Positions 35,616 through 44,750 of a DNA stretch of 64,000 nt are shown piece by piece. This DNA is from Faecalibacterium duncaniae. GTDB taxonomy: Bacteria > Bacillota > Clostridia > Oscillospirales > Ruminococcaceae. The notes beneath the pieces were generated by a model, which made no database searches, had not been told where the DNA came from, and saw only the letters and a program-made list of their open reading frames with translations. The stretch's first letter is position 1; each line of letters starts with the position of its first letter. Location: assembly GCF_010509575.1 (NCBI RefSeq), contig NZ_CP048437.1:2232001-2296000 (forward strand), read 5' to 3'. The translations under genes and the position numbers were made by a program.

Positions 35616-36985
35616 CAGCGTTCCTCGATCGGTTTATATTTCTGGCGCACGCCCAGATACTTATAGGCGGGCCGGATGATCCGGTTGGCAAAAATGACTT
35701 CCTCCACCCGGTGTGCGCACCAACCCGGCACACGGGCAATGGCGAACAGCGGGGTGTAGATATCCTCAGAGATGCCCAGCATGTTATAGATCAGGCCGCT
35801 GAACAGGTCCACATTGGCGCACACCGGCTTGCTGCTGCCCTTTTCCTCGGCAAAGATATCGGGAGCCAGCCGCTCGATGCTGCACAGCATGTTGTACTCT
35901 TCCTCAAAGCCCTTCTCGTAGGCCAGGTGCTTGGCGCGCTCCTTCAGAATGACCTCACGAGGGTCGCTCATGGTATAGACCGCATGGCCCATACCGTAGA
36001 TCAGGCCGGAGCCGTCGCCCGCCTGCTTGCGCAGGATGCGGCGCAGATACTCGCGCACCTCGTCGTCGTCCTCCGGGTGCTCCACATGCTTGAGAATATC
36101 CTGCAGCTGGCGGTTGACCATCAGGTTGGCACCGCCGTGCTTGGGGCCCTTCAGCGCGCCAATGGCGGCTGCAATGGCCGAGTAGGTATCGGTGCCCGAG
36201 GAGGACAGCACACGGGCGGTAAAGGTGGAGCAGTTGCCGCCGCCGTGGTCAGCGTGGACCAGCAGGCACATATCCAGCAGTTTGGCTTCCTCGTGGGTGA
36301 ACTTCTGGTCCGGGCGGTAGGTGCTCAGGATGTGCTCTGCCGTGCTCTGGCCGGGCTTGGGCATGTGGAAGAACATGCTCTGCTTGTCATAATAGCGGCG
36401 CTTCATCTGGTAAGCGTTCACCATCATGGTGGGCATACTGGCGATCAGATTGATGCTCTGGTTCAGGATATTCTCCAGCGTCAGATCCTCGGCATGCTCG
36501 TCGTAGGAATACAGGCCCAGCACGCACCGCTGCATCTTGTTCATAATATTGGGCGAAGGAGCATTCATGGTATCCATAAAACCATCGGGCAGGGCACGGT
36601 GCTCTGCCAGCAGCTCGCAGAAATCGTCCAGCTGCTCCTGGGTGGGCAGGCTGCCGAACAGCAGCAGCCAGATGACCTCTTCAAACACAAAGCGGTCGTT
36701 GCGGTAGGCCTCATTCACGATCTCGTTGATGTCCACGCCGCGGTAGATCAGACGGCCCGGAATGGGAATGACATGCCCTTCCTGATCCTTTTTGTAGCCC
36801 ACAACGTCACAGACATTGGTCAGGCCTGCCAGCACACCGGTACCATCCGGGTTGCGCAGGCCGCGCTTGACACCGAGACGCTCACTCGTCTCCGGGTCGA
36901 TGTAGTTGTTTGCCAGATACTCTTCACACAGCGTCCGCATGGTCTGCGGGTCCAGCGACGCTACTTCTGCATGGGTATAGTTCAT
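35615..36985 (-). CDS. gltA: Citrate synthase
   Basis: Condenses oxaloacetate and acetyl-CoA to citrate, here probably for glutamate synthesis in an anaerobe with a partial cycle. The 456-residue product has the His site HADHGGGNCSTFTAR (~250) and the catalytic His/Arg region IYGMGHAVYTMSDPREVIL (~325). It is of the long clostridial type with an N-terminal extension. A related 2-methylcitrate synthase cannot be excluded. Its promoter is at 37056-37084; a membrane protein gene follows in the same operon. Confidence 0.93.
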   Translation of the reverse strand: MNYTHAEVASLDPQTMRTLCEEYLANNYIDPETSERLGVKRGLRNPDGTGVLAGLTNVCDVVGYKKDQEGHVIPIPGRLIYRGVDINEIVNEAYRNDRFVFEEVIWLLLFGSLPTQEQLDDFCELLAEHRALPDGFMDTMNAPSPNIMNKMQRCVLGLYSYDEHAEDLTLENILNQSINLIASMPTMMVNAYQMKRRYYDKQSMFFHMPKPGQSTAEHILSTYRPDQKFTHEEAKLLDMCLLVHADHGGGNCSTFTARVLSSSGTDTYSAIAAAIGALKGPKHGGANLMVNRQLQDILKHVEHPEDDDEVREYLRRILRKQAGDGSGLIYGMGHAVYTMSDPREVILKERAKHLAYEKGFEEEYNMLCSIERLAPDIFAEEKGSSKPVCANVDLFSGLIYNMLGISEDIYTPLFAIARVPGWCAHRVEEVIFANRIIRPAYKYLGVRQKYKPIEER

Positions 36986-37055
36986 GCGCGAATTCCCCTT
37001 TCTCTTATTTCTCTCTTATATACTTTCCGGCCATCCACCATGATGGCACACCCTT

Positions 37056-37084
37056 ATGATAGCGCTTTTGTGAAGTAAATTCAA
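37056..37084 (-). promoter_or_regulatory. Predicted gltA promoter
   Basis: TTGAAT (37084-37079) and TATCAT (37061-37056) with a 17-bp spacer on the minus strand, ~70 bp before the gltA start. Confidence 0.6.
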
Positions 37085-37169
37085 GTCTTGGATGAAATGT
37101 GCGCTTTTTCACCCCGCCGTACTGGTACACTGGGCCCAGAAAAATGCCTGTCCGGGAGGGAAAACTACG

Positions 37170-38189
37170 ATGAAAAAGACATTCTTTCTCCTCTGCGCCC
37201 TGCTGCTGGTGCTGGGTACGCTCCTGCCGATCGCCGGTTACCGGCTGACACTGGCAGTGTTCGGCCCGGCACAGGGGGCTTCTTCTGCTCCTCTGCCGGG
37301 CACTGCGACTTCGGAAACCGCCCCGGACAGCGCCGCTGTGCCGCCCTCCGATCAGGACAGCGAGAGCTTTCTGCTGGCCGACCAGAGCGCCGGGGCCGTA
37401 GTCTCGGTGCCCCGGCGGGACTATCTGATTGGTGCCGTGGCGGCGGAAATGCCCATCAGCTGGCCGGACGAGGCGCTCAAGGCGCAGGCCATCGCGGCCC
37501 ACAGCTATGCCCTCTACTGCCGCGACCATACCGCCGAACCGGCTTCCGGCTGGCTGAGCGTGGACCCCGTCCGGCGGCAGGGATACTTAACAGATGCAGT
37601 CCTCCGCAGCTACTGGGGCACCGCCTATGAGGAGAACTATGCCCGCCTCTCGGCGCTGGTGGACAGTGTGCTGACCGATGTGCTCTACTATGGCAGCGCC
37701 CCCGCCGGGGCAAGCTACTTTGCCATCTCCAACGGCATGACTGAGGCCAGCGAAAACGTCTGGGGCACTGCCCTTCCCTATCTTGTGGCCGTGGACAGCT
37801 CCACCGACCTCAATGCGGACAACTACCTTTATACCGTTCAGTTCACCACCGAACAGATGCAGCAGGCTCTCGGCGGGCTGGGCCTGCTCCCTGACCTCGC
37901 CGCACCTGCCAGCTGGTTCGGAGAGGCCGCGCTCACCCCTTCGGGCTATGTAGCCTCCCTGCCTGTCTGCGGGCAGAGCGTCACTGGCCCGGCCCTGCGC
38001 AAAGCTCTGGGCCTGCGGAGCGCCTGCTTCACGGTGCAGTATCAGGAGGGCAGCTTTCTCCTCACCACCAAGGGCTATGGCCACGGTGTGGGGCTGAGCC
38101 AGTGGGGTGCCAAGGCGCTGGCCGAGCAGGGACAGAGCGCGGAAGAAATTCTGGCGCACTATTTCCCGGGGACAGAGCTGCGGAGATAA
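37170..38189 (+). CDS. SpoIID/LytB-domain secreted protein
   Basis: 339 residues with an N-terminal signal/anchor (~4-25), a Ser/Ala/Pro linker and a SpoIID domain: VPRRDYLIGAVAAEMPISWP (~88), EALKAQAIAAHSYALY with the catalytic-type Glu/Arg neighbourhood partly changed (His for Arg), and the end motif TTKGYGHGVGLSQWGAKALAEQG. SpoIID enzymes are lytic transglycosylases acting on peptidoglycan glycan strands. The start at 37170 is chosen for GGGAGGG 9 bp upstream. Such proteins also occur in non-sporulating Clostridia, so it does not prove sporulation. Confidence 0.9.
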   Translation: MKKTFFLLCALLLVLGTLLPIAGYRLTLAVFGPAQGASSAPLPGTATSETAPDSAAVPPSDQDSESFLLADQSAGAVVSVPRRDYLIGAVAAEMPISWPDEALKAQAIAAHSYALYCRDHTAEPASGWLSVDPVRRQGYLTDAVLRSYWGTAYEENYARLSALVDSVLTDVLYYGSAPAGASYFAISNGMTEASENVWGTALPYLVAVDSSTDLNADNYLYTVQFTTEQMQQALGGLGLLPDLAAPASWFGEAALTPSGYVASLPVCGQSVTGPALRKALGLRSACFTVQYQEGSFLLTTKGYGHGVGLSQWGAKALAEQGQSAEEILAHYFPGTELRR

Positions 38190-38246
38190 CTCCCTCAAGC
38201 GCTCCGCCCCGGCTTCTCTGGCCGGGGAGCCGGAAAAGCAGGCAAT

Positions 38247-38278
38247 AAAAAAGGCAGCTGACCCAACGGCCAGCCGCC
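38247..38278 (-). terminator. Terminator after the C39-like protein gene
   Basis: GGCGGCTG/CAGCTGCC stem (one mismatch) then U6 on the minus strand, 15 bp beyond the stop codon at 38293. Confidence 0.7.
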
Positions 38279-38292
38279 CAAAAGATCAATAT

Positions 38293-38991
38293 TCAGCCAA
38301 ACAGGCTCGTCCACCAATCCTGACTGCTGCTTTCCTCGCCAGCAGCGGCTTCAGTCTCTGCCACAGTCTCAGTTTCCGCGGCAGCTTCCTCCGCCTGCAC
38401 AGCCTCTTCCAGAAGCTCCAGACCATCGTCATTGCCATCCTCGGTGATGTACCAATAGCAGGACGCGCCGCCAATGGAGATGCTGGCGGCAGACAGCGGC
38501 ACACGGCCAGAGGCAACGCCGTTGGAAGGATCGGAACAGTAGAACACGCCGTCGGTGTAGTCCGTCAGGAGCACGGCATGGGGTCTGGTGCGGTCGTACA
38601 GCACGATGCCCTCCGGATGCTCTGCCAGAATGGAGACCAGCGCTTCCGTCTTGGCCGCCTTGCCCGAAGGCAGGGTCGCATAACCCACATGCATATCGTT
38701 GTATGTAAAGCTGTGGGAGAGCCCGCCTGACCAGGCCGTGCTCTTGATGCCGTTTTCGGTCACATCCACCCAGCTGTCCATCCCATCCAGATAAGCCCGG
38801 CGGCGAAGCATCATTGCGGCAGAGGCCAGGGTGCAGGTGCCGCCCCGGCTCTGTTTGAAGTAGAACCCAACATCAACGTTCAGGTCCACGGCCAATGCCC
38901 CGGGGAGCAGCACGGCCATCAGGGCCATCGTTGCAAGCAGGGCAGCGAGAGTTTTCCGAAGTTTGCTTCCAAAGTGCTTGGCTGTTTCCAC
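38293..38991 (-). CDS. Secreted C39-like papain-fold protein
   Basis: 232 residues: signal peptide with hydrophobic core LAALLATMALMAVLLPGALA (~14-33) and predicted cleavage after it. A C39-like fold follows: Gln-Ser then Cys in FKQSRGGTCTLASAAMMLR (~50), His in RPHAVLLTDY (~163) and Asp in FYCSDPSNG (~175), the expected Cys-His-Asp set. Acidic Glu/Ala-rich tail (~200-225) ending in WWTSLFG. Such domains are often peptidases or amidases acting outside the cell; no substrate is evident. Monocistronic. Confidence 0.78.
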   Translation of the reverse strand: METAKHFGSKLRKTLAALLATMALMAVLLPGALAVDLNVDVGFYFKQSRGGTCTLASAAMMLRRRAYLDGMDSWVDVTENGIKSTAWSGGLSHSFTYNDMHVGYATLPSGKAAKTEALVSILAEHPEGIVLYDRTRPHAVLLTDYTDGVFYCSDPSNGVASGRVPLSAASISIGGASCYWYITEDGNDDGLELLEEAVQAEEAAAETETVAETEAAAGEESSSQDWWTSLFG

Positions 38992-39230
38992 GTCAGTATC
39001 CTTTCTTCACAAAAGAGCGTTTCATTCACTGGTGTAAAGTATATCATTCTGTTACTCTTTTGTAAACAGTTTTGCAGCCATTTTCTCAATATTTACACGC
39101 TTTGGTCACAATTCAAGGGCAGATTGCACAATCGTACAGTGAAGTGGTTGGTTATTTGCTACAAAAGTCCGGAAAAGTTTTTCATTGTGCTTTCCGCTTT
39201 TCTTCCCAACTGCCGGTTTCTTTTTCAACG

Positions 39231-39245
39231 CAATTATGGTATAAT
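39231..39245 (+). promoter_or_regulatory. Possible extended -10 promoter
   Basis: TGGTATAAT (39237-39245) is an extended -10 element without a good -35 box, 36 bp before the glycosyltransferase start. The rest of the 289-bp intergenic region shows nothing else I can support. Confidence 0.5.
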
Positions 39246-39280
39246 CTGCCCTGAAGTTGAATTTTCAGGAGCATTTATAT

Positions 39281-40279
39281 ATGAAAGCAACCATCGTCAT
39301 CCCCAACATCAACGGCAAAGGCTGGCTCAAGGACTCCATCGAGTCGGTCTACGCCCAGACAGAGCAGGATTTTGAGCTCATCATCGTGGACAACGGTTCC
39401 ACCGATGAAAGTCTGGAGCAGGCCCGCAGCTACTGCGGCCGCCCCAACTTCACCCTGATCGAAAACGGCACCAACACCGGCTTCTCCCACGCCGTGAATC
39501 AGGGCATTGCCCGGGCCAAGGGCGAGTATGTGGTCATGTTCAACAACGATGCCTTTGCCGAGCCCGAGTGGCTGGCCGAGCTCATCCGCACCGCCGAGAC
39601 CGATCCCAAAATTTTTGCCGTGCAGAGCCTGATGCTCCGCCACTTTGAACGGGAGCTGGCCGACGATGCCGGTGATTACGTCACCTGGATGGGCTTTGCC
39701 TGCAAGACCGGCGACGGCCGCCGGGCCAGCCGCTACACCAAACAGAAGCGCATCTTCTCGGCCTGCGGCGGCGCGGCGCTCTACCGCAAGAGCATTCTGG
39801 AGGAGATCGGCACCTTTGACGAGAACTTCTTCGCCTACTTTGAGGATGTGGACCTGAGCTGGCGTGCCAACAACGCAGGCTACAAGTGTGTCCTCTGCCC
39901 CACCGCAAAATGCTACCACATCTGCGGTGCCAGCACCGGCGCGGTGAAGTACAACGCCTTCAAGAGCCAGCAGAGCGGCCGGAACAGCATCCTGCTCCCC
40001 CTCAAGAACGAGCCGCTGCTCATGCTCATCCTGAACTTTCTCCCGCTGGCGCTGGGCTATCTGCTCAAGTGCTACAAGTTCCACAAGCAGGGCTTTGGCG
40101 AAGCCTGGGACAAGGGAATGCACGAAGCCTTCGCCCTGCTCAAAGAGGGGCGGCTCGGCAAGCGCCCCTTCCGCCTGAAGGACCTGCCCAACTATATCCT
40201 CATGGAGCTGTGGATGGTCTGGAACATGGTGCCATACCTGTGGTATCGGCTGGTCGTGGTCAGGTTTGATCTGAAGTGA
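39281..40279 (+). CDS. Family 2 glycosyltransferase, rhamnosyltransferase-like
   Basis: 332 residues. GT-A motifs: IVIPNINGKGWLKDSIESV (~4), LIIVDNGSTDES (~36), YVVMFNNDAFAEPEWLAEL (DXD-like NND, ~85) and the acceptor-side FDENFFAYFEDVDLSWRA (ED-D motif, ~185). The C-terminus has two hydrophobic stretches (LLMLILNFLPLALGYLL and a Trp-rich end). Similar to WbbL/RfbF-type rhamnosyltransferases; probably acts on a cell-wall glycan. It stands alone, outside both EPS clusters. The start follows CAGGAG. Confidence 0.9.
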   Translation: MKATIVIPNINGKGWLKDSIESVYAQTEQDFELIIVDNGSTDESLEQARSYCGRPNFTLIENGTNTGFSHAVNQGIARAKGEYVVMFNNDAFAEPEWLAELIRTAETDPKIFAVQSLMLRHFERELADDAGDYVTWMGFACKTGDGRRASRYTKQKRIFSACGGAALYRKSILEEIGTFDENFFAYFEDVDLSWRANNAGYKCVLCPTAKCYHICGASTGAVKYNAFKSQQSGRNSILLPLKNEPLLMLILNFLPLALGYLLKCYKFHKQGFGEAWDKGMHEAFALLKEGRLGKRPFRLKDLPNYILMELWMVWNMVPYLWYRLVVVRFDLK

Positions 40280-40291
40280 TCTGGAAACAAA

Positions 40292-40336
40292 AACACCCCT
40301 GCGTGGAATGCTTCACACATTCCGTGCAGGGGTGTT
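40292..40336. terminator. Bidirectional terminator
   Basis: AACACCCCTGC/GCAGGGGTGTT outer stem with an inner GGAATG/CATTCC stem between convergent genes. Confidence 0.82.
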
Positions 40337-40357
40337 CTGTCAGATTTCGGTTTTCGG

Positions 40358-41266
40358 TTATGCCGCCGGGCTCTCAGAGGAAGCCTCGGTGCTCTCCGCC
40401 GGGGTGCTCTCCGCCGCCTCTTCCACCGGGGCAGCCTCGTCAGCAACGGCGCTGGCGGCCACGCTGGCGGCGGCAGAATCGCCTGCGGTTGCAAGGATGG
40501 CATCGTTGACCTCACTCTCAGCCAGCGGGGCAGGCTCCGCGGCAGAGGCTGCACTGTCGGCGGATTCGGGCTTGGTCTCGCTGTCGGTCAGGCCGGTCAG
40601 GTACCAGCTGCCGCTCTGGCGGCTGAACAGGTAATCCATATACTTGGTGGGCGTGTCGGACGAGGTGTTCAGGATGCTGTCATCACTGCTCTGGGTGGGG
40701 ATATAGCCCACGGTAACGTGGAGCAGGCCGTCCTTCTTGAACAGTCTGGTGACGGTAGCGCGGAAGGTGCCCACGCTGCCGGTGACGGGGATCTTATAGC
40801 ACTGGGTCGTCTCATCGAACTCGACAGTCATGTCGTCCATCTCAAAGCTCTTGTGGGTCAGCTTGAAGCTGGGGCCCACCAGCTTTGCCAGATAGGCATC
40901 CACATCCACCGAGGGCAGCAGCAGCTGTTCGGTGTCGGGGTCCGTGTTGTAGTTATCAAAGCTTCCCTGGGTCTCCTGGATGCTGTACACGCAGCCCCAG
41001 ACGGCGGCTTCGCGCAGGGTTAGGTCATCGATGTTCTCGATGCCGTCAAAGGGCAGCGGGTCGAACAGGACCAGACCTTCCAGCCGGTCCTCATATTCCG
41101 CTTTCTGCTGGGTGTCGTCAAACAGGGTGGCCACACCCTTCACACCGGCCCGCACGACCGTTACAATGCCCACCAGCGCCAGCACAGCGATCAGCAGGCC
41201 AAGGGTCTGCCGGGCGCGGCGGCGGTGGAGCCGGGCGTGTTCTTCCGGGGTCATATAGGTTTTCAT
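40358..41266 (-). CDS. Single-pass membrane-anchored extracellular protein, unknown
   Basis: 302 residues: short basic cytoplasmic start, one transmembrane segment (TLGLLIAVLALVGIVTVV, ~21-38), a ~180-residue extracytoplasmic domain, and an Ala/Ser/Glu-rich tail (~235-302). The domain (TLREAAVWGCVYSIQE, YLAKLVGPSFKLTHKSFEMDD, IPVTGSVGTFRATVTRL) suggests a mixed alpha/beta NTF2-like or conjugative-accessory fold, but I do not recognise it. Own promoter and terminator. Confidence 0.8.
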   Translation of the reverse strand: MKTYMTPEEHARLHRRRARQTLGLLIAVLALVGIVTVVRAGVKGVATLFDDTQQKAEYEDRLEGLVLFDPLPFDGIENIDDLTLREAAVWGCVYSIQETQGSFDNYNTDPDTEQLLLPSVDVDAYLAKLVGPSFKLTHKSFEMDDMTVEFDETTQCYKIPVTGSVGTFRATVTRLFKKDGLLHVTVGYIPTQSSDDSILNTSSDTPTKYMDYLFSRQSGSWYLTGLTDSETKPESADSAASAAEPAPLAESEVNDAILATAGDSAAASVAASAVADEAAPVEEAAESTPAESTEASSESPAA

Positions 41267-41317
41267 ATCCTTATCGTCTCCTAAATCAGGTCATCTTTTG
41301 GGGAAATACCAGCTTTC

Positions 41318-41346
41318 AGTATACCACAAACTGCCCGCCGGTGCAA
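41318..41346 (-). promoter_or_regulatory. Predicted promoter of the 40358-41266 gene
   Basis: TTGCAC (41346-41341) and TATACT (41323-41318) with a 17-bp spacer on the minus strand. Confidence 0.68.
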
Positions 41347-41380
41347 AACCCGGGGCGTGGATTTTTTGTGAAAGCGCGAT

Positions 41381-41722
41381 TTATTCCCACGTTTTCCAGA
41401 TCTCGGGCTGGTAGCCCACGGTGGCCTTTTTGCCGTTGCGCACGATGGGCGTTTTGAAGAGCTGCTGATTCTCGAACAGCTTGTCCTCCTTCTGCCAATC
41501 CACCAGTGCATCCAGCAGGGCCAGCGTCTGCTTGTCCTTTGCCGCCGGGTTCACCAGCTGCTCCCAGCCGCCCAGCGCACGGGCCACGTTCTCAAACTCG
41601 CCCCGGCTCATCTCTTTTTCCTTCAGGTCGATCATCTGGAACTTGATGCCCCGCTCCTTGAAATAGCGCTGGGCTTTTTTGGTATCAAAGCACTTGCTGG
41701 TGCCAAAGATCTGAATGTTCAT
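41381..41722 (-). CDS. ArsC/Spx-family thioredoxin-fold protein
   Basis: 113 residues, the normal length. The N-terminal IQIFGTSKCFDTKKAQRYF has one Cys (residue 11) in a C-x-x-T setting, then RGIKFQMIDLKEK and the C-terminal LFKTPIVRNGKKATVGYQPEIW with the cis-Pro (TP). The lone Cys, lacking Spx's CXXC, suggests an arsenate-reductase-like or other redox protein. No ars genes are nearby, so arsenate reduction is not supported by context. AGGAGG precedes the ATG. Confidence 0.85.
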   Translation of the reverse strand: MNIQIFGTSKCFDTKKAQRYFKERGIKFQMIDLKEKEMSRGEFENVARALGGWEQLVNPAAKDKQTLALLDALVDWQKEDKLFENQQLFKTPIVRNGKKATVGYQPEIWKTWE

Positions 41723-41878
41723 CGTTTTTCCTCCTGGATCCTGTGTGCTCTATTGTATCATATCTGCCGGAAAAAACCTAGGGATAATTCATCTTCTTTC
41801 CGTCCATACTTGCTTTATCACAAGCCGACCCTGAGATTGAACGAAGGGCGGGCCATTTCAGAAAGAGAGGAACTTCCC

Positions 41879-42067
41879 ATGAAAGCATTCGTTGACCCCG
41901 ATCTCTGCATCGGCTGCACCCAGTGCACCGGGATCTGCCCCGAGGTATTCCAGATGACAGGCATCCTGGCCGTCGCTGTGCCGGGCGAGCTGCCGCCCGA
42001 CACCGTACCCACCGCCGTGGAAGCCGCACAGGCCTGCCCGGTGAGCGCCATCACCATCTCGGAGTAA
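41879..42067 (+). CDS. Ferredoxin, single [4Fe-4S]
   Basis: 62 residues. The cluster motif is CIGCTQCTGIC (residues 10-20) plus the distal Cys in AACP-type AQACPVSAI (~54). This is the monocluster type that carries electrons for fermentative oxidoreductases. The start at 41879 follows AGAGGAA and begins MKAFVDPDLC, typical of the family; a longer frame upstream has no ribosome site. It has its own terminator. Confidence 0.93.
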   Translation: MKAFVDPDLCIGCTQCTGICPEVFQMTGILAVAVPGELPPDTVPTAVEAAQACPVSAITISE

Positions 42068-42077
42068 CCCCTTCACC

Positions 42078-42112
42078 TGCCTTCCCAACACGGGAGGGCA
42101 TTTTTGTTTTTT
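42078..42112 (+). terminator. Ferredoxin gene terminator
   Basis: TGCCTTCCC/GGGAGGGCA stem with a 5-nt loop followed by TTTTTGTTTTTT. Confidence 0.9.
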
Positions 42113-42188
42113 CTGCAAAAATCCCCCGCTGGCCCCCATTTTGTGTTATACTATAAATTGAGTTATAATGCAATGGAGGAGACTGACT

Positions 42189-44747
42189 ATGCGTTTACTG
42201 GTCATTGACGGCAACAGCATTGCCAACCGTGCCTTTTACGGCATCAAGCTGCTGACCACCAAGGACGGCCGCTATACCAATGCCATCTTCGGCTTTTTGA
42301 ATATTATGAATTCCCTGCTCCGGGAGTGTGAGCCCGACGAGGTGGCCGTGGCCTTCGATCTGAAGCACCCCACCTTCCGCCACGAAATGTACGACGGCTA
42401 CAAGGGCACCCGCCACGCCATGCCGGACGAGCTGGCCCAGCAGATGCCCATCCTGAAAGAACTGCTCACCGACCTGGGCTACCGCCAGGTATCGGCAAAA
42501 GGCTGGGAGGCCGACGACATTCTGGGCACGCTGGCCGCTGCCTGCGAGGCCCGCAGGGACGACTGCTTTCTGGCCACGGGAGACCGCGACAGCCTGCAGC
42601 TGGTGAGTGAGACCACCACCGTGCTGCTGGCCACCAGCGCCATGGGCCGCAGCAAAACGGAGACCATGGATCTGGATGCCATCCACGAAAAGTACGGCAT
42701 TGAGCCCAAGCAGCTCATCGAGGTGAAGAGCCTGATGGGCGACACCTCCGACAACATCCCGGGTGTGAAGGGCATCGGCGAAAAGACCGCCATGACTCTG
42801 GTCAAGAACTTCGGCACCCTGGACAGCGTGTACGACCATCTGGACAGCCCGATCATCAAGCCCCGTCAGCGGGAAAACCTGCTGGCCTGCCGGGAGGATG
42901 CCTACCTCAGCCACACGCTGGGCACCATCCGCACCGATGCTCCCATCGACACAGCGGAAGGGGCCTACAAGGTGACCGAGGGCAACAAGCCCGCCGCTGT
43001 CCGTCTGATGCAGGAGCTGGAGATCCAGACCCTCATCACCCGGTTTGGACTGGACGGCATCGTCCCGGAACTGGACCCCGACACCCTGCCGGAGGTAGAC
43101 GCAGCCATTGCGTCCCTGCCCGCAGAGCCTTCCGGCCACTATCTGGTGGCCGCGCGCCCTGCTGTTCTGGGCAAAAAGAGCGCGGTCGTGCAGCCGGAGG
43201 CCTGGTACGCCGTGCAAGACACCACCGTGTATCCCCTCTCCGAGGAGGAGCTGGTCTCCCTGCTGGACGACCCTAAGGTGACACTGGATGTATTCGATTC
43301 TGCCCCCCTCTACGCCAGAGCCATGGCCGCAGGCAGCTGGGGCAGCAGCATCGTCTGGGACGGCAAGCTGGCCGCCTACCTGCTGGACGCTTCCGCTTCC
43401 CACTATCTGCTCACCACCCTTGCCACCAGCTACCATGCAAGGTCAGCGTTCTCCTGTGAGGAGTACCCCGATGCCGGTTTCCTGGCAGACCTGTTCGCCA
43501 AAATGAAGGCGGAGATCACCGAAAACGGCGAGGACGATCTCTACAACAACATTGAGTTCCCGCTGGCACAGGTGCTGGCCGATATGACCCGCACCGGCAT
43601 CCTTGTAGACCGTGAGGGCATCGAAGCCTTCGGCGTGCAGCTGCGGCAGGAGCTGGACCAGGTGCTGACCCGCATCGAGATGGAGGCAGGCACCTCCGAT
43701 TTCAACCCCAACAGCCCCAAACAGCTGGGCACCCTGCTCTTTGATACCATGGGCCTGCCCCACGGCAAAAAGACGAAGAACGGCTGGTCCACCGATGCCG
43801 AAACATTGGAAAAGCTGCGGGACATCCCGCTGGTGGAGGACATTCTCCAGTACCGTGCCTGCCAGAAGCTGAACTCCACCTATGTGGAGGGTCTGCTCAA
43901 GGTCATTGGCGAGGATGGCCGCATCCACACCCGTTTCAACCAGACCGAGGCCCGCACCGGGCGGCTCTCCTCTGACAATCCCAACCTGCAGAACATCCCC
44001 ATCCGCACCGAGATGGGCAGCAAGCTCCGCGCCTACTTTGTGGCAAAGCCCGGCTGCGTGCTGGTGGATGCCGATTACAGCCAGATCGAACTGCGCATCC
44101 TGGCCCATGTCACCGGCGACGCACACATGCAGGAGGCGTTCCTCTCCGGTGCCGACATCCACCGCAGCACCGCAGCCAAAATCTACAACATCCGGCCTGA
44201 GGATGTCACGCCCCGTCTGCGTTCCAGCGCCAAGGCCATCAACTTTGGCATCATGTACGGCAAGGGCGCTTACAGCCTTTCCAAGGACATCGGCGTGAGC
44301 GTCAAGGAGGCAGAGGCCTTCCTGCAGACCTATCTGGCCACCTTCCCCAATATCGACGGTTATATGGAAAAGACCATTGCGGATGCCCGCCAGTGCGGCT
44401 ACGTTTCCACCCTGTTCGGCCGCCGCCGCGCCCTGCCGGAGCTGAACAGCAACAACCACAACATCCGGGCAAGCGGCGAACGGATGGCCCGCAACACCCC
44501 CATTCAGGGCACGGCCGCTGATGTTATCAAGCTGGCCATGGTGCGTGTCTGGCGGCGGCTGCGGAACGAGAAGATGGAAAGCCGCCTGATCCTGACGGTC
44601 CACGATGAACTGATCGTGGAAGCCCCGGAAGCAGAGGCCGAAAAGGCCGCGCAGATCCTGCGGGAGGAAATGGAAGGCTGCGTGCACTACGCGGTGCCCC
44701 TGAGCACCGATGTGCATACTGGCAAAAACTGGCTGGAGGCCCACTGA
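42189..44747 (+). CDS. polA: DNA polymerase I
   Basis: 852 residues from the ATG at 42189 (GGAGGAG upstream; the frame could be read from 42168). Domains: 5'-3' nuclease (DGNSIANRAFYG, GWEADDILGTLA, ATGDRDSLQL, ~1-290), a 3'-5' exonuclease-like region (~290-460) in which the catalytic D-x-E is not visible (TLDVFDSAPLYA), and the polymerase (~470-852) with DADYSQIELRILAH, KAINFGIMYGKGAYS and LTVHDELIVEAP. It fills gaps and removes primers, probably without proofreading, as in Bacillus. tsaD follows by 3 bp. Confidence 0.97.
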   Translation: MRLLVIDGNSIANRAFYGIKLLTTKDGRYTNAIFGFLNIMNSLLRECEPDEVAVAFDLKHPTFRHEMYDGYKGTRHAMPDELAQQMPILKELLTDLGYRQVSAKGWEADDILGTLAAACEARRDDCFLATGDRDSLQLVSETTTVLLATSAMGRSKTETMDLDAIHEKYGIEPKQLIEVKSLMGDTSDNIPGVKGIGEKTAMTLVKNFGTLDSVYDHLDSPIIKPRQRENLLACREDAYLSHTLGTIRTDAPIDTAEGAYKVTEGNKPAAVRLMQELEIQTLITRFGLDGIVPELDPDTLPEVDAAIASLPAEPSGHYLVAARPAVLGKKSAVVQPEAWYAVQDTTVYPLSEEELVSLLDDPKVTLDVFDSAPLYARAMAAGSWGSSIVWDGKLAAYLLDASASHYLLTTLATSYHARSAFSCEEYPDAGFLADLFAKMKAEITENGEDDLYNNIEFPLAQVLADMTRTGILVDREGIEAFGVQLRQELDQVLTRIEMEAGTSDFNPNSPKQLGTLLFDTMGLPHGKKTKNGWSTDAETLEKLRDIPLVEDILQYRACQKLNSTYVEGLLKVIGEDGRIHTRFNQTEARTGRLSSDNPNLQNIPIRTEMGSKLRAYFVAKPGCVLVDADYSQIELRILAHVTGDAHMQEAFLSGADIHRSTAAKIYNIRPEDVTPRLRSSAKAINFGIMYGKGAYSLSKDIGVSVKEAEAFLQTYLATFPNIDGYMEKTIADARQCGYVSTLFGRRRALPELNSNNHNIRASGERMARNTPIQGTAADVIKLAMVRVWRRLRNEKMESRLILTVHDELIVEAPEAEAEKAAQILREEMEGCVHYAVPLSTDVHTGKNWLEAH

Positions 44748-44750
44748 ACT

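Noticed and set aside
41381..41722. Arsenate resistance gene
   Set aside because: The protein is ArsC-like in fold, but there are no ars neighbours and the motif fits the wider Spx/ArsC family.
42141..42169. A TTGTGT-17-TATAAT promoter directly before polA
   Set aside because: The start point would fall inside the ribosome site of polA, so this pair is unlikely to be used; other AT-rich boxes just upstream are too weak to call.
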